From: Hybos culiciformis
Taxonomy: Eukaryota > Arthropoda > Insecta > Diptera > Hybotidae
Assembly (NCBI GenBank): GCA_964007475.1
Contig: OZ023273.1
Span: 40,301,525 to 40,365,524 of the forward strand
DNA length: 64,000 nucleotides
Reading direction: 5' to 3'
The notes beneath the pieces were generated by a model. That model saw only the letters and a list, made by a program, of their open reading frames with translations. It ran no database searches and was not told the DNA's origin. Positions 35,316 through 47,400 of this stretch are shown in pieces. Numbering within the stretch: position 1 is the stretch's first letter; every line of letters starts with the position of its first letter. The translations under genes and the position numbers were made by a program.

Positions 35316-37723
35316 ATGAATGATCCATGGAAGGAAAATAATGATAATTGTGAAAAAATTGAATTAAATTTAGAAACTAATTTGTTACAATTTGAAGATA
35401 ATTTCGATAAAGTGAATTTTGTTGAAGATAATAATTTTTCATTTCCAAATAAAAATTATTTACAAAGTTTGGAAAATAAATTGAAAAAATTAAAAGGTTT
35501 TTGGATTGAATTTTTTTTTGTATGTAGGGCAGGTAATTGAAATTAATATTTTTGTCCGTTTTAGACAAAAGAGAAATTTTAGCAGAATTACATCAAAAGA
35601 GGGAAGAAGCCATTCAAAATTTATTACTTAATGATTCAATAAGCTATCGTGATGAAATTTTAGAATTGGAAGCTCCATTGGGAAATTCAGATGCTGTTAA
35701 CGAGATTAAACGTCACATTTGTCCAGTTCAACCATTGAATGTAAGTTATTTTAAAAATGAAAAATAAATTGCATGTAGCATATGCCTGCTTTGAACTCAT
35801 TCATGAAATGACGGTCCCAATTTTTTTTTCTTACGTTTTCCACCTAAGTTGGAACTTAATACCTACCTAGGAGAGATTATTAATAATCCGTTCCATAAGT
35901 AAAAATGTAGCAAGTAGGTCACAATTTATCTGCAAAGAAATAATTTCCCACGACCTAGGAATATGCAAGGATCATAATATTTTTTAAAGTTTATATTGGA
36001 ATTTTTTAATGCGTCATTGTGATATTTTAGATTTTTACACAAAGTTTTAGGTAGGTACCTAGGTAGGTAATCAATATAAGTTTTTTTTACTAGTAATGGG
36101 TAATTTATAATTTAACTTATAATTTGCTTATAAATAAGAGCCTCCAATTTGTGAAAATAACATTCAAACCCTCAAAATCGAAAACCATTATTGGGGCAAA
36201 GCCCTGTTTCGGAGATATGGCTCCCCAAAGTTTTCATACATTTTGTATGGTCGTGTTTAGAAAAGTGGTAATGCCTTATTTTCAGAAAAGTGGTAGACTG
36301 AGTTCTGGGGATTGGTCAGTGGGATTTGCAACTTTAAATGTCGTTTTTTTTTTTGTTTTTTTTCCACAACTTTTATTTTCTAATTTTTTTTTATTTTAAA
36401 TATACTATATATTTTTGTTTGATTCTATTAAAAAAGTAAATGAGGAACTTCAACTATTTTTTAATAGTACAAGCAAGCCCGGCAGGAATTTTTTTTCCTT
36501 TTCTCGCTCATTAAAAATGAATAAAAGAAAAGAAAACCAATAATGAGTAATAGTTTGTAAGTTTGTTTGTCAAAATGTACCCCAAGCTTTCACCACGCAT
36601 AATAGTTTCAAAAAATGTTATTTCAAAAATATACCCCGAGTTAATATATTTGAATATTTTTTTCCTGTAATAAAAGGTTAGGTAGGTCTTCACGCTCAAA
36701 TAAAAAGGATTTAAAAGCCAAAAATGATTTTGGTAGAAAATACTCTTAAGTATTAGGGAAATACAATAGTACGTGTGCCGAAAAAGTTTTTGGAATAAAA
36801 ATATTCCACATGCATTTTGGTTTAGTAGATTATATATAAATTATTTATAAAAAAAAAAATTAGCTAGCAAAAAATACAAATTAAAAAAATCAAACAAAAA
36901 ATCTTAAATCACATCCCGATAAGCTTATTTTTATTTTACCCAGCTTTTAAAGCTTAAAAATAACAGCAGATCTATATGAGTGAAATTCTCAAAAAAATAA
37001 ATATAAGCTCGTGGGGTTGTGATTTAAGATTTTTGTTTAATTTTTTTATTTGTATTTTTTATACGGGAACGGGATTGAAGCCTCTATGATATACATACTC
37101 TTTTATAGAACATAATACATATATTATAGGTAATTGGATTATTGCATATATTAAGGTAATGCCACTATAATTTTCTTTTAAGGTTGGAGAAATCGTACAT
37201 ATAGTAAAATACGATCAACTCGAGGAAGAAAAGTCCGAGAACGAAGATTCTAGTGAAACTGCAAGTCGCTAAAAAAATATTAACTTTATTTCTATCAATT
37301 ATTTTTAATGCTTCATTTTAATCAAAGACGAAAATAAAATTATGAATTCACAATTCGGTGAAACATTTTTATTTTTAACTAATTTAGCTTGGAAATGGTG
37401 ATTATTTTATAATTGACTAAAAAAATACAATTACTATCTCAATGTTCTTTTAGTCGTCTAACTCTTCCTGTATTAGTCACAGCTGTATTTATGATAATGG
37501 ATATTAGACTTCAAATAGAAATTCATGTACAGACGGGGCAAATCGTAAATATGATAACAATTTATTTTTTTTAACTATTATGAAAATTAAATTTTCTATA
37601 TTTTAGGCGGCAGACATAAATGATATAGAAGATAATGATGATGATTCTAGCGATTCAAACAGTTGGGAAACAATTTCTGACACAGACACAGATATTGAAT
37701 CTGATAATGAGGCAATTTTGTAA
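35316..37723 (+). CDS. CCDC32: CCDC32-like protein with two alternative terminal exons
   Basis: Exon 1 (35316-35496, phase 1 end) joins exon 2 (35565-35740, phase 0 end). The gene then ends in either exon 3A (37183-37272) or exon 3B (37607-37723), giving 148 or 157 aa. The N-terminus starts MNDPWKE and is acidic and polar. Residues about 47-58 read NYLQSLENKLKK, followed after the first junction by KREILAELHQKREEAIQNLL. A YL-x2-LE-x-KL-x2-(I/L)K-G helix followed by a REML/REIL...K-E helix is the hallmark I associate with CCDC32. Exon 3A continues VGEIVHIVKYDQLEEE, which also fits. CCDC32 is described as a small cytosolic factor helping assembly of the clathrin adaptor AP2. Exon 1 has a second phase-compatible donor (CAG|GTAATT at 35532). 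The start is the first ATG in frame. Family call is by memory of the pattern and is moderately sure; the exon structure is well supported. Confidence 0.65.
35497..35532 (+). other. Alternative 5' splice-site extension of exon 1
   Basis: The upstream donor (AAAAG|GTTTTT after 35496) is weak but gives the conserved-looking junction. A consensus-like donor (GGCAG|GTAATT after 35532) is also in phase 1 and would insert 12 residues rich in F and W. Both are compatible with exon 2 at 35565. Which is used cannot be decided from the sequence. Confidence 0.45.
36124..36340. other. GC-richer island in intron 2 of the CCDC32-like gene
   Basis: This island of more balanced composition includes GGGGCAAAGCCC (an imperfect palindrome), GGAGATATGGCTCCCC and a repeated AGAAAAGTGGTA unit. 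It is open in one frame for 91 codons (36124-36399), but it lacks motifs and splice context and lies in an intron. A fragment of an unidentified repeat is the likeliest explanation. Confidence 0.35.
36869..37060. mobile_element. Foldback element, diverged copy 2 of the 32731-33036 family
   Basis: The left arm (ATCAAACAAAAAATCTTAAATC, then CACATCCC) pairs with the right arm (GGGGTTGTGATTTAAGAT, then TTTTGTTTAAT), with the centre GAGTGAAATTCTCAAAAA. These segments correspond to the arms and centre of the element at 32731-33036. It lies in intron 2 of the CCDC32-like gene, about 120 bp ahead of exon 3A. Confidence 0.75.
37183..37272 (+). CDS. CCDC32: Terminal exon 3A of the CCDC32-like gene
   Basis: The acceptor TTTTCTTTTAAG is followed in phase 0 by 29 codons (VGEIVHIVKYDQLEEE, then an acidic/Ser-rich tail ending ETASR) and a stop. 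AATAAA follows at 37333-37338, 61 nt after the stop, so this exon can terminate a transcript by itself. The VGEIVHIVKYDQLE segment reads as conserved, making 3A the probable main isoform. Confidence 0.75.
   Translation, partial: VGEIVHIVKYDQLEEEKSENEDSSETASR
37333..37338 (+). promoter_or_regulatory. Poly(A) signal after exon 3A
   Basis: AATAAA lies 61 nt downstream of the exon 3A stop and before the exon 3B acceptor. Use of this signal would produce the 3A isoform and exclude 3B. Confidence 0.55.
37607..37723 (+). CDS. CCDC32: Alternative terminal exon 3B of the CCDC32-like gene
   Basis: The acceptor TATATTTTAG precedes 38 codons in phase 0 with exon 2, then TAA. The tail is strongly acidic: AADINDIEDNDDDSSDSN, a Trp (SWETISD), then TDTDIESDNEAIL. 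Ser/Thr residues in acidic context would suit casein kinase 2. Because exon 3A ends in a stop and no internal 3A donor joins 3B in frame, 3A and 3B must be mutually exclusive. 3B could alternatively belong to a separate transcript. Confidence 0.65.
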   Translation, partial: AADINDIEDNDDDSSDSNSWETISDTDTDIESDNEAIL

Positions 37724-40700
37724 TTTAAAAAAAAATATATATATTTTTAAGTTAAATATCATTATTAATTAATTATATTGTAATATGGAAATGTTCTTTT
37801 AAATTAAATTTTGTTATGAAACATTATAAGAATTTATTAATATAGAAAGCATATTCAAAAACTAACATAGATACTATATTTTCTTTTCTATTATTTTCTG
37901 CGTTTTTTATCATGATCATGTAGAGTAGGTACCTACCTACTTTTGAAATAAATTAAAGTTATTAATAATTCTCAAATATATTAAATTCAAATGTATAGTT
38001 TTGTAAAATTTGACTCGAGGTTTTTTGTCGATGTTTCACCGCAGTTCATTTTCTTTAAAATTAAACAAAAAAGCCTGCAAAAATAGAAAGACAAATATTT
38101 TTAAATTTCGCAGTTATGACTCTTAATAAGATTAAGACGAGCTAAATGCTTATTCAACATCGTTACAGCTTAGGTATCAACTGAATTAATTAATTTGCAT
38201 TTTAAAAGTTTCAGTTTCAACAACTACACACAACACCCTACTTTTTTATCAAGTTCTACTAAGCACTATCATAAAATATCCACAATGTTTTTCATCCAGA
38301 GGTTGAAGCAATTCTAAATTTTGAGTTGGCCAACTCAAGCTGAATCAATATACAACAATCAACTCGTTAACATTGAACTTTTTTTGATTCGATTCTTTTG
38401 ATTTTTTGAATTCAACTGAAATTTTCTCATTTTTTTTATAATCACCACGCTCGAAACAGCTGATTCTATATCATACCTTATTTTATATAATTAACCTTGA
38501 ACTGAAAAATTTTATTTTGCTCTCAAAATAAAATGACTACGCAACTAACACAATCACACGGAAAAGAAAAAAAATTTAACATCCGTGAATAAAATACGCA
38601 TAAATTTTAATAGAATTTTTAAAATTAAATTGTTTATATTAATTTTGTTTTAAACTTAGAAAAAATATCAAATATTATTAATTTAATTATATATTAAGTA
38701 GAATTTAATGAAATTTCAAAGAATATTACTAGAATTTTAGTGAAATTAGTGAATTATTTTTAACATAAAAAAAAAATTTCCATTTTTTTTTTTTGGGAAA
38801 ATAATATAATTTTTTTTTTTGTATTTGTGGTGAAAAAGAGAGATTTTTTATAATTATTTTTAATTTTATATTATTTTCAAATGTGTGAGTGTACAAATTT
38901 TTTTTTCATTTGTTTACAAAATAACTTTAATTAATTAATTAATAAAAAATTATTGAAAAAATAGAAAAAAAAAAAAACCTTAAAATAAATTTTGATTTAA
39001 AAATTAATTTAATTTCAATTCATTCGTTATCATGTTTTTTTTTTTTTCGAAAAATTACACCTTGTTTTTAATTGTTGCTTGTTTTGTTATTATTTCATTT
39101 TGTTTGAGAGTATTTTGGAATTAAAAATAATTCTGAATACCTACCAATCTAATGGTAAGGAAAAGTATTGCGGTGTGGAGAGATTTTTCTCTCCCTAAGT
39201 CCTTACTGTGTATTTCACTTGCGGAACAAGTTCTTTGATAGACTTCAGGCTACCAACCAGACTTCCATGAATTTAATGGTTTCGCAAAAGGTTCGTTCTG
39301 TGTTTTGTACTTTTTTTTCAATTGCAATAAAACTATGCACTAGGACCTAGGTAGTGAAATTTTACAGTTTGCATTGAACCTACTTTCAAACCTCGGAAAA
39401 AAAAAAATACAATTTTGTGTTTTAAGTACACAGAACGAATCTATTTTTTTTTTTTTCTAATTCATTCATCTCGGCTGGATTGACTGTTGTTTTTTGAACA
39501 AATATATTTCCAAACCACTTTCCTAGTCCTTCCTATCCTAGATAAATTTGAATAGAGGTTCCTTTTTAATAACCCTTTGAAAACTAGCTAGATATATCAA
39601 AAATATTTGATATTCCTTAATCTTTTTGTTTTTTTATGTTGATTTGTTATTGTTCGAACCCATTCTTATATATTATTTTTTTGTTTTGTTTTGGTTTTTT
39701 TAGGCGCGCGCGAAACCAAACGAATTAAAAAAGACAAAGCTAAAGATAATTTAAAATTAAATTTTTAATTTTTAAATTAAAATTAATTTTTATTTTTGAT
39801 GAATATATTTTTTCAATTAAAGTGTAGAAAAAAAATGATAAAAGTAAATGACCTTCTCAATGACTTTCTTATTTAAAAAAAAAAAATTGAAAAAGCAAAA
39901 CAACTACTCTTGCAGACCAAATTTTTAAATATTTTTTAATTTACAAAAAAAAAATTATTTTATTTTTTAAAAATATTAGTTGTAAAATTATTTAAATTTT
40001 AGAATTAAAAATAATAATGAATGTTTTTTTTTCTTCTGTCCAATGGTGTAGGAAAAGAAATTGGGGAAAAAAAAGAAGAGAAGAAACAACGCCTACTACA
40101 GACGAAGAAAAAAAAAATTTATTAATTTTTCCAAATATCCAGGCACAAAATTTTCTTTCACGTTATTTTTTTTTCTGTCACAATTTTCATCAGGACATAC
40201 GTAAATGTAGGTATATAGATAGAAAAGTGGTGGGAATATTTCTTATCCCTAAGAAAATCTACACCTGTGTTGGGTTACCAGAATATCTGGGTGCAAATAT
40301 GTTTTTTAAGGACAAAACCATTTTATCTTCAAATATGAATTTTATGATAGACCTCTACCTTAACTATATCTCCACCGTTTACTTACTAGGTAGGTAGTTT
40401 TTTTTTTTTCAAACTCCCTTTTTTAGGAACCAAATCGAAATCCGTACAATACCATCGCAAAATGCAAAGTGCGCTGTGGTGGCCTCTTGACAAAACTCAG
40501 AACATAAATAACAATCGAAAGAACAATTTCAAATTTTCAGCCTAAAAATTTTCAAATGAATAATGGTATCTACCTCGATAGTATCATTCATAATTTATAT
40601 TATCTACTATATAGTACTTACCACAGGGAAATGTTCTGTTAATTATTATTGACGAGATATAGTATTTAAATTTGATTATAGAAATAATATACCTACCTAT

Positions 40701-43700
40701 GTTAAGAAAGTATTATATTACGCGGCAAATAGCACGTAAAAAATTAAAAACTTGCCGTTTTCAATCATCTACATAGGTATATGCACGAAAAAAAAATTTA
40801 AATTTGCAAAATACAAATTAATAAAATACCTAGGTATTTTATCTGTTTTATACTAATACATACAGATAAGTAAGATAGATACCTAAATTAAAAATAAAAC
40901 ATTTCAGATATTTATTATTGACTTTTTTTTTATTTTAATACCTATGATTTTTACCTATATTGCCTACATATTTTTATTTAATTTTAATGCATTTCTTTTT
41001 TATTGTTGGTTCTTTCGATAATTATATTTTACTTCGATGTGGGTGGAAAGTTTTTCAAATTCAAAATAAATTTGAAGAGAGCTACATAATATATAAATAT
41101 TACCATTACTTGGCGTCTTAAACCGAAATGATGATTTCGAAAAATTAGTAATAATTATTTTTTTTAATAGATCTTCATTTTTAAAAAATTGTTAAAATTG
41201 TTTGATTTGATTTACAGAATATAAGAATTGAAATACAAAAATAAAGTATCTAATGTAATTAGTAGTGTTAACTAGAAACTATTGGATGTGCTTTAAGTTC
41301 AAGAGTTGTAGGCATTTCAATAGATTTTTTGAATTCAATTTATTCTTACATTTAAATTTAAAATGATTTGATACATTATCAAAAAATAGTTAACTTTAAT
41401 AATGCTTCATTTAGCTAGTTATTTTATTCTTGAAGTTAGACAATTTCTGCTAAATCTAAACAATGTAACTATTCTTACTTAGTTTAATCTATTCAACAGG
41501 GTAGGTAGACAGATATTCTTCAGGATGTACACCAGGTACCTACCTGAGACCTAAGTAGTTGAATTATTAAGAAAAAATATTTTTTTTTTAACTAATACAC
41601 CATAAAATAAGTATTATTAAATTTCTTTGATTTTTTTTTTGGCTAAATCGCTTAATTTTGTTTCTTAAAACATCCATTGACCCCAAAGAAGCATAAAAAT
41701 TATATCTAAAAGAATAAAGTTAAAATGGGAATTAACAAAAAATCTTTTTTTTTTTCTGTTTCTCTATTGTAGGTATTTTTTTTTTTTGTATTCGTAAATT
41801 AGTTAAAATATAGTTATTCTCCATTTATAGCATAAAGCTGAGTTCAAAAAAATATTAACCAAAGTAAATTGAAGAGCTTGAAAGAGATTAAACTAAATAA
41901 AATTTTTTCTCATTTTTAGATACTTACCTATCTATTTTTTTTTTCTTATAACTGTGCCAAAACATTTATTAGCATTAGTTGTTTTGTGATAATATCTAAC
42001 TAGAAGCTACCATTAAATTTATTGTCATTAATTGAGATGTAGAAAGAATGGAAGTAAAGAAGCTTCAACTATTTTACAAAAAAATTTAATTGATTCAATC
42101 AATAAAATAAAAAAGAAAGTTAAATAACAGAAATTTATTGTTATTGTTTTGGTTTATTCATCACACCTTTATTAAAATTCAAATTAATTTCGAAAATATG
42201 TTTAGTACTTAATCTCAACATTCAGTGTTTTAATACTAATATGATTCGAGTTTCATTAGATCTACAATTGAGAACATGTGATAGATGTTTTAAATTTCGC
42301 ACTGTCAAAGTTACCCAAACTCAAAAATAAAATATCTCATAGATTTAAAAAATAAATGTAAAATTCGAAACTTTTGATATAATTTTCATAATGGCAGATC
42401 AGGCCAGTTAATGACATCAAATGGAGCGAGCACTGATTTTTTAAGTTAAAAAAAAAAAATGTTGGAATTCTTACAATTATTTTTATTATTATCAATTAAA
42501 TTTACTCTTTTTTTTATGATTCAAACAGTCTGTTAGTAGAATAAGATTTATAGAAAGATTAAAAATTAGGTATATTTTTAATAAATACTTTTATTTGACT
42601 TTGAACTTTGTAATTTTTATGTTTTTACTTAGGTTTTAATTTTTAATTAAAAATTATTAAGTAGGTAAGAAAATATTTTGAAATTTTTTTTTTCCAAGTT
42701 TTTTTTTTCATTGAATCAATTAAAGAAAGGTTCAGTCGGATTCAGATCAGTCATTAAAAAAGATACGTGACTTAAGATACAGAAGTGGGGCCGTACCGTC
42801 ATCCTTGATATCTAAAGTTGTTGTGCAGAGAATTTTTCAGCGTCTTCGGTAAAATAACATGAATGAAAATCTAATGAGGATAGTTTCTTCAATTCTGACC
42901 CCTATCGAGAAACAGGCTAAAGTTTTTTTTTTAAATTGCTGAATAATATATTTGCTTTCAATTATGATTATTATTTTATCCAATCAATATTTCGTTATCC
43001 GCGACCTAAATCTTTGTTTAATGAAAACAGAGTTAAATGATCTCATCTGCTCAGAATTTTTTTTTTTTTTTAAGATTACTTTATCAACATTATTTTTATT
43101 TTATTTTATTCATTATTATAATAAAGAATGTGATGTAATGCTGCGTTCAATGAGGGTTGTTTCAATTACAAAATAAAAATAATGTAGAAAAAAAAAATCC
43201 AAAATGCAAGAAAGAAAATTCCAACAATACTGAGATAACAAGAAAAAATAACTGACTTGTAATATACTTTGTGGTCTGTGGGTTTTCTTTCAAATTATAT
43301 AGTTTTCTCAAACTTAAGATATTTTTTTGTTTGTTGTTAGTACCTATAAAAGAAGTTAAAAATTTAGAATTCTTTAAATTAAAGTCATAGAAAATGAATG
43401 TTATTCTTAGTTGAGTCAACTGTTTATTAATTTGAAACTAATAGAATCTAATAAGGGTGTGATAGAGAGTAATAAAGATTAACAAAGAATATATAGGTTA
43501 CGACCGGACGTTAACGAATAAAAAAAGTGAACGATTTTAATCGTTTTATAATGATGGCACAGATTCTTATGATGGTCCAGATGGCAAATATTTTATTTAT
43601 ATTTTATAGTTAAAGATGAAGAGAACGAATACATAATAAGATTCTATTTATTTAAAACTTGTGAAAACTATACCATCTGATGCATGTACTTTTTAAATTT

Positions 43701-44432
43701 AATTGCAAAATTATTATTTTTAATGAAGATAGTTTAATTATTTACCTGGTAGTTAAGTACTGTCTCAAATAAGAAATAAGCTTGATTTTTTTTTAGAGTA
43801 GGTATTACTTAGAAAAGAAAACGAAATTCAGCAATAATAACTCGTTTTATTTTACATTATTTTTATGCTCTGTTTTATAATTTTAATTGTTTTTTTTAGA
43901 AATAAAATTATCAAGAAAATTCTATTTTGTATTTATATACTTTATTTGTTTTCAAAAATTGGAAAAATTCTATTTCAGTATTAAATTAAAAATTTAAATA
44001 AATTGATGCGTTTTAATGACTACAGATTCGTGGTCTTAATCTTTTATGATTCTTATGGAGTTGTTGATTTAAAAAATTCTTTAAATTAATAATTTAATGT
44101 AGAAATTGAAATTTATTTATAATAAAGTTTTTTTTTTTATCTATCTTATGTAAGTACCTATTTACTCTAGATGTAGAGATGTGGTATTAATATAAATTTT
44201 TTTTCAGCACATTCTAAATTTGTTGTTACAAAATTGAAACATTTGAACTTTTTAAAAATAAAATAATATTAGTAGTCAGTATATATACAATATCTAATTT
44301 TAATAATTTCTTTCAATTTTAGATAATACAAAATTTACGTAAACAGAATAGATTATAAATAGAATATTATATTATTATTTGAAAAGTGAATGGAAACTAA
44401 AGTATTTTCCAATTGAATAGAATTAGCTTCAG
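37724..44432. other. AT-rich stretch upstream of the INO80D-like gene
   Basis: No exon could be confirmed in these 6.7 kb. Slightly GC-richer patches lie at 39150-39360, around 39704-39725 (GGCGCGCGCG) and at 40430-40500 and may mark promoter or 5' UTR sequence. The N-terminal zinc-finger exon expected for INO80D was searched for by eye and not found. AGGTACCT clusters recur at 37924-37941 and 41532-41547. Confidence 0.45.
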
Positions 44433-44468
44433 AAGAATAAAGAAAAAAAACAAAATAACAAATTGGAT
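44433..44468 (+). other. Possible in-frame 5' extension of the first INO80D-like exon
   Basis: AGCTTCAG at 44425-44432 can serve as an acceptor. The 36 nt after it are open and in frame with the ATG at 44469 and encode the basic KNKEKKQNNKLD. In INO80D proteins a Lys-rich segment follows the first zinc finger and precedes the EDPF motif, so this could be coding sequence. An in-frame TAG at 44424-44426 lies just outside it. If there is no splice here, this is 5' UTR. Confidence 0.4.
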
Positions 44469-47400
44469 ATGTCATGTCAGCAAGTGTCTCCACGAATTGC
44501 AGAAGATCCGTATGCATTTACGGAAACTCCCTCAAATTCAATATTCAATCCACAGGTAAAAATTAAGAAAAAAGTAAATGTAATTATAATTAAAATTCAC
44601 TTACTAAAGTCTTCATCAATAATACAATAATAAATCATACGGAATATTATGATGTATAAAATTAAAAATATATTATTTTTATTTTTAGATTAATAAATTG
44701 CCATCTTTGCAAAGAACTGTGGCTAAATTTAGTTTGGCAAGTGGTAATAATCAAAGTTTTGAAAATAAAACTATTAGCGTTATTTCCAAAACTAAAAACA
44801 TTGAAAATAAAATAATCAATACACAAAAAGTAACCCAATTGAAAATTATAAAAGGTAATCAGCAGCAGCAACAACAAACGAAGAAAATATTTGAATCTAA
44901 ACAACAATTAGCGACAATAAATGGTTCGAAAACAGTTCCTACAACAACGCCAGCTACCGTTATTGTAAATGGTAATGCAAAAACTCTAAGTAATGCAGTT
45001 GGTGTTATAAAAACTACTCAAGATCTTCAAAATACATCTCAAGCACCAAAAATTATAAGTAATATCAAAGTTATTTCACCCTCAAATTCAAATTTGGTTT
45101 CAAATCCAAGAAAAATTTTACCTACAATGCCACCAACACAGCCACAAATGGTTACTCTTCATCAATCGCATAGACTTTATTCGTTGACAAAACAAACACC
45201 AATTTTAGCAGCGACTCCATTACCATTAAAATCACCAATTCCTATGTTACCATCGTCAAAATTATCGACAAAAAATACATCAGCTACGATAATTCAAAGC
45301 CCACCGGTTCATCAGCAACAATCTCAACAAAATAAAACAATATCGCGATTGCAGACAGTGCCAAAATTACCAACTCTACCATTGCAGCCACATCAGCAAC
45401 ATCTTTCGCAACCTTTAACTTTTCAACAACAGTTTCTGTTGCAACAACAACAAAGACTAAATATTAATGCTAATAATACAGTTAATACTACAGGTAATAT
45501 TAATGTTGTTACTAATAGCAATGACAAAAAGAATGAAAATCATTCCAATAATATTAAAATATCATCTGCATCAGTACAATCATCTCAATCACAACCACGA
45601 ATAAATTATCAAATTAATAGTTTGCCTCTACCGCAGTCGAATTTCGCTCAGCCACAACAAATTAAGTTACTTTCAAATGGTAGCCCTTCACCAACTGTTA
45701 TATTTCGAAACAATAAACCGCAAAATTTCAGCGTATCTCCTACAACAAATTCACTGAAGGAATTATCATCTGGACTCATTTTACCTACAGAAATTAATAA
45801 AGATTCAAAAACTCAAGCTACAAGTGTCATTGTTGAGAATAACAAGAACTCACCACCTCCTCTGGTAATGAACTCTCCGAAAATTTCACAAATCACTAGT
45901 TCTTTTCAACTGAGCACACCAGTGCCACAGTTTAAATCAGAAGTCATTGAAGAAGACGAAAAAATTAAGTTTTTGGCGAATGTTACACCTGTCAAACGTA
46001 CTTCTAGGTTTATTTCTACAAGTTCTTTGACGAAATTAAAGCCCGCTAAAACTACAGCGAAAAAAGTTTCTCGTCGTGCTTCCGAAACACAACAATATCC
46101 TGTTTCAATTAATAATCAAATACGTTTCGGTCAAAGAAAGTTGTATACTAAATGGCACGCACCAGATTCTTATGTGTTTGATTGTTTAGGACCTTTTTCG
46201 ATGATGTCTTCTGAGAAAAGTAGTAAAATTTATTTCGAATATTCTAACAAATCTAGCCGAGGTACTGATGATTTAAAACCCCCTCGTTGCATTCAAATGC
46301 ATAATTTAAAAGTAGAAGATATACGAAATTCAATCCCGTCATGGCAACATGGACGAGAGAAGAGTATTGAACTACGGAAAGCACAATTAAGGAGACAAGC
46401 TCTACAATTAGAATTTTCTCGAAAATATTGGACTGCTACCACGGCTAGACGTCGCTTAACATTAGTGGGGAGCATTTTAGAAAAATATGATCGCGATCGT
46501 GAGAAAGAGCAGGATGCAAAAATTTGTTGTTTATGTAAATTGCCAACACTTCCATTGACAACATATTGTCAGCGGCACATTTGTCGAGATGAAGAACAAA
46601 AACTTTTTTTACCATGCGTTGCTGATCAATGTAAACTACCAGTATTTAATTTAATACATGAATTACCATCTTGTGATCAACATGCACCCGCTACTCAAAA
46701 TATGTTACGAAATAAGACTGCGGATCATCGACCGAATACCATTATTACAATGGTTCCAGGAAGAAAACGTACAAAATCTCGAACAAATTCTTCATCCGTT
46801 GGTAGACCTAGAACGAAAAAGCGGAAGTCAGTAACAGCTTGTGATTCGGGGTTAAGTTTGGATGATAGTGGTGGTGATTTAATGAATAAAAAATCACAAA
46901 AAAAATCTGTGATTCAAAGTCCTGAAGCAGTGCGACAGAGAAATCGAAATCAAAATATTATAGGCTTAAATAGTGCCGAATACAATAAGGATAATAAAAA
47001 ATTAAATGTTTTGTCTCAACAGCAAAATTGTACAATGAGGCTTCATCGGACAGATTTACTTCAACAGCTAACAGTTCAAAATAATACAACTCAAGATTTA
47101 ATCAATACATGCGACAACAGTTCAGCCTATGAGAGCTCTGAAGATACTGGTGTTGGAGGTTTAAGTGAATCAGAACTAATTGTTGGAGCTAACGATGTTA
47201 TAGGTAAATTTATAATTCATAGAAAAAAATGTTGGTTTTCAATAAATTTTTGGTTTTTTAGAAGAAATCCCACTAGAAGATACGAGACTTTTAGAAGAGC
47301 ATGATATAACAAATGTATTAAATCAATTACCTGTTGATGCTTTTAACGATATTCTATTTACAAATGGTAAATCTAAACAAATGTATAAAATATTAAAAGA

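Noticed and set aside
39168..39350. Frame with C...C..H spacing (CGEIFLSLSPYCVFHLR) considered as the missing INO80D finger exon
   Set aside because: Spacing and flanking residues do not fit a zf-C3Hc3H finger, and no donor in the right phase leads to the exon at 44433.
40017..40397. 126-codon plus-strand frame starting MNVFFSSVQWC
   Set aside because: It has no recognisable motif, its composition changes abruptly along its length, it is built partly on poly-A/poly-T runs, and it has no splice or neighbour context. A chance frame is more likely.
42240..42330. CDRCFKF string after an ATTAG acceptor, considered as a zinc-finger exon
   Set aside because: Only one Cys pair, an early stop, and no usable donor.
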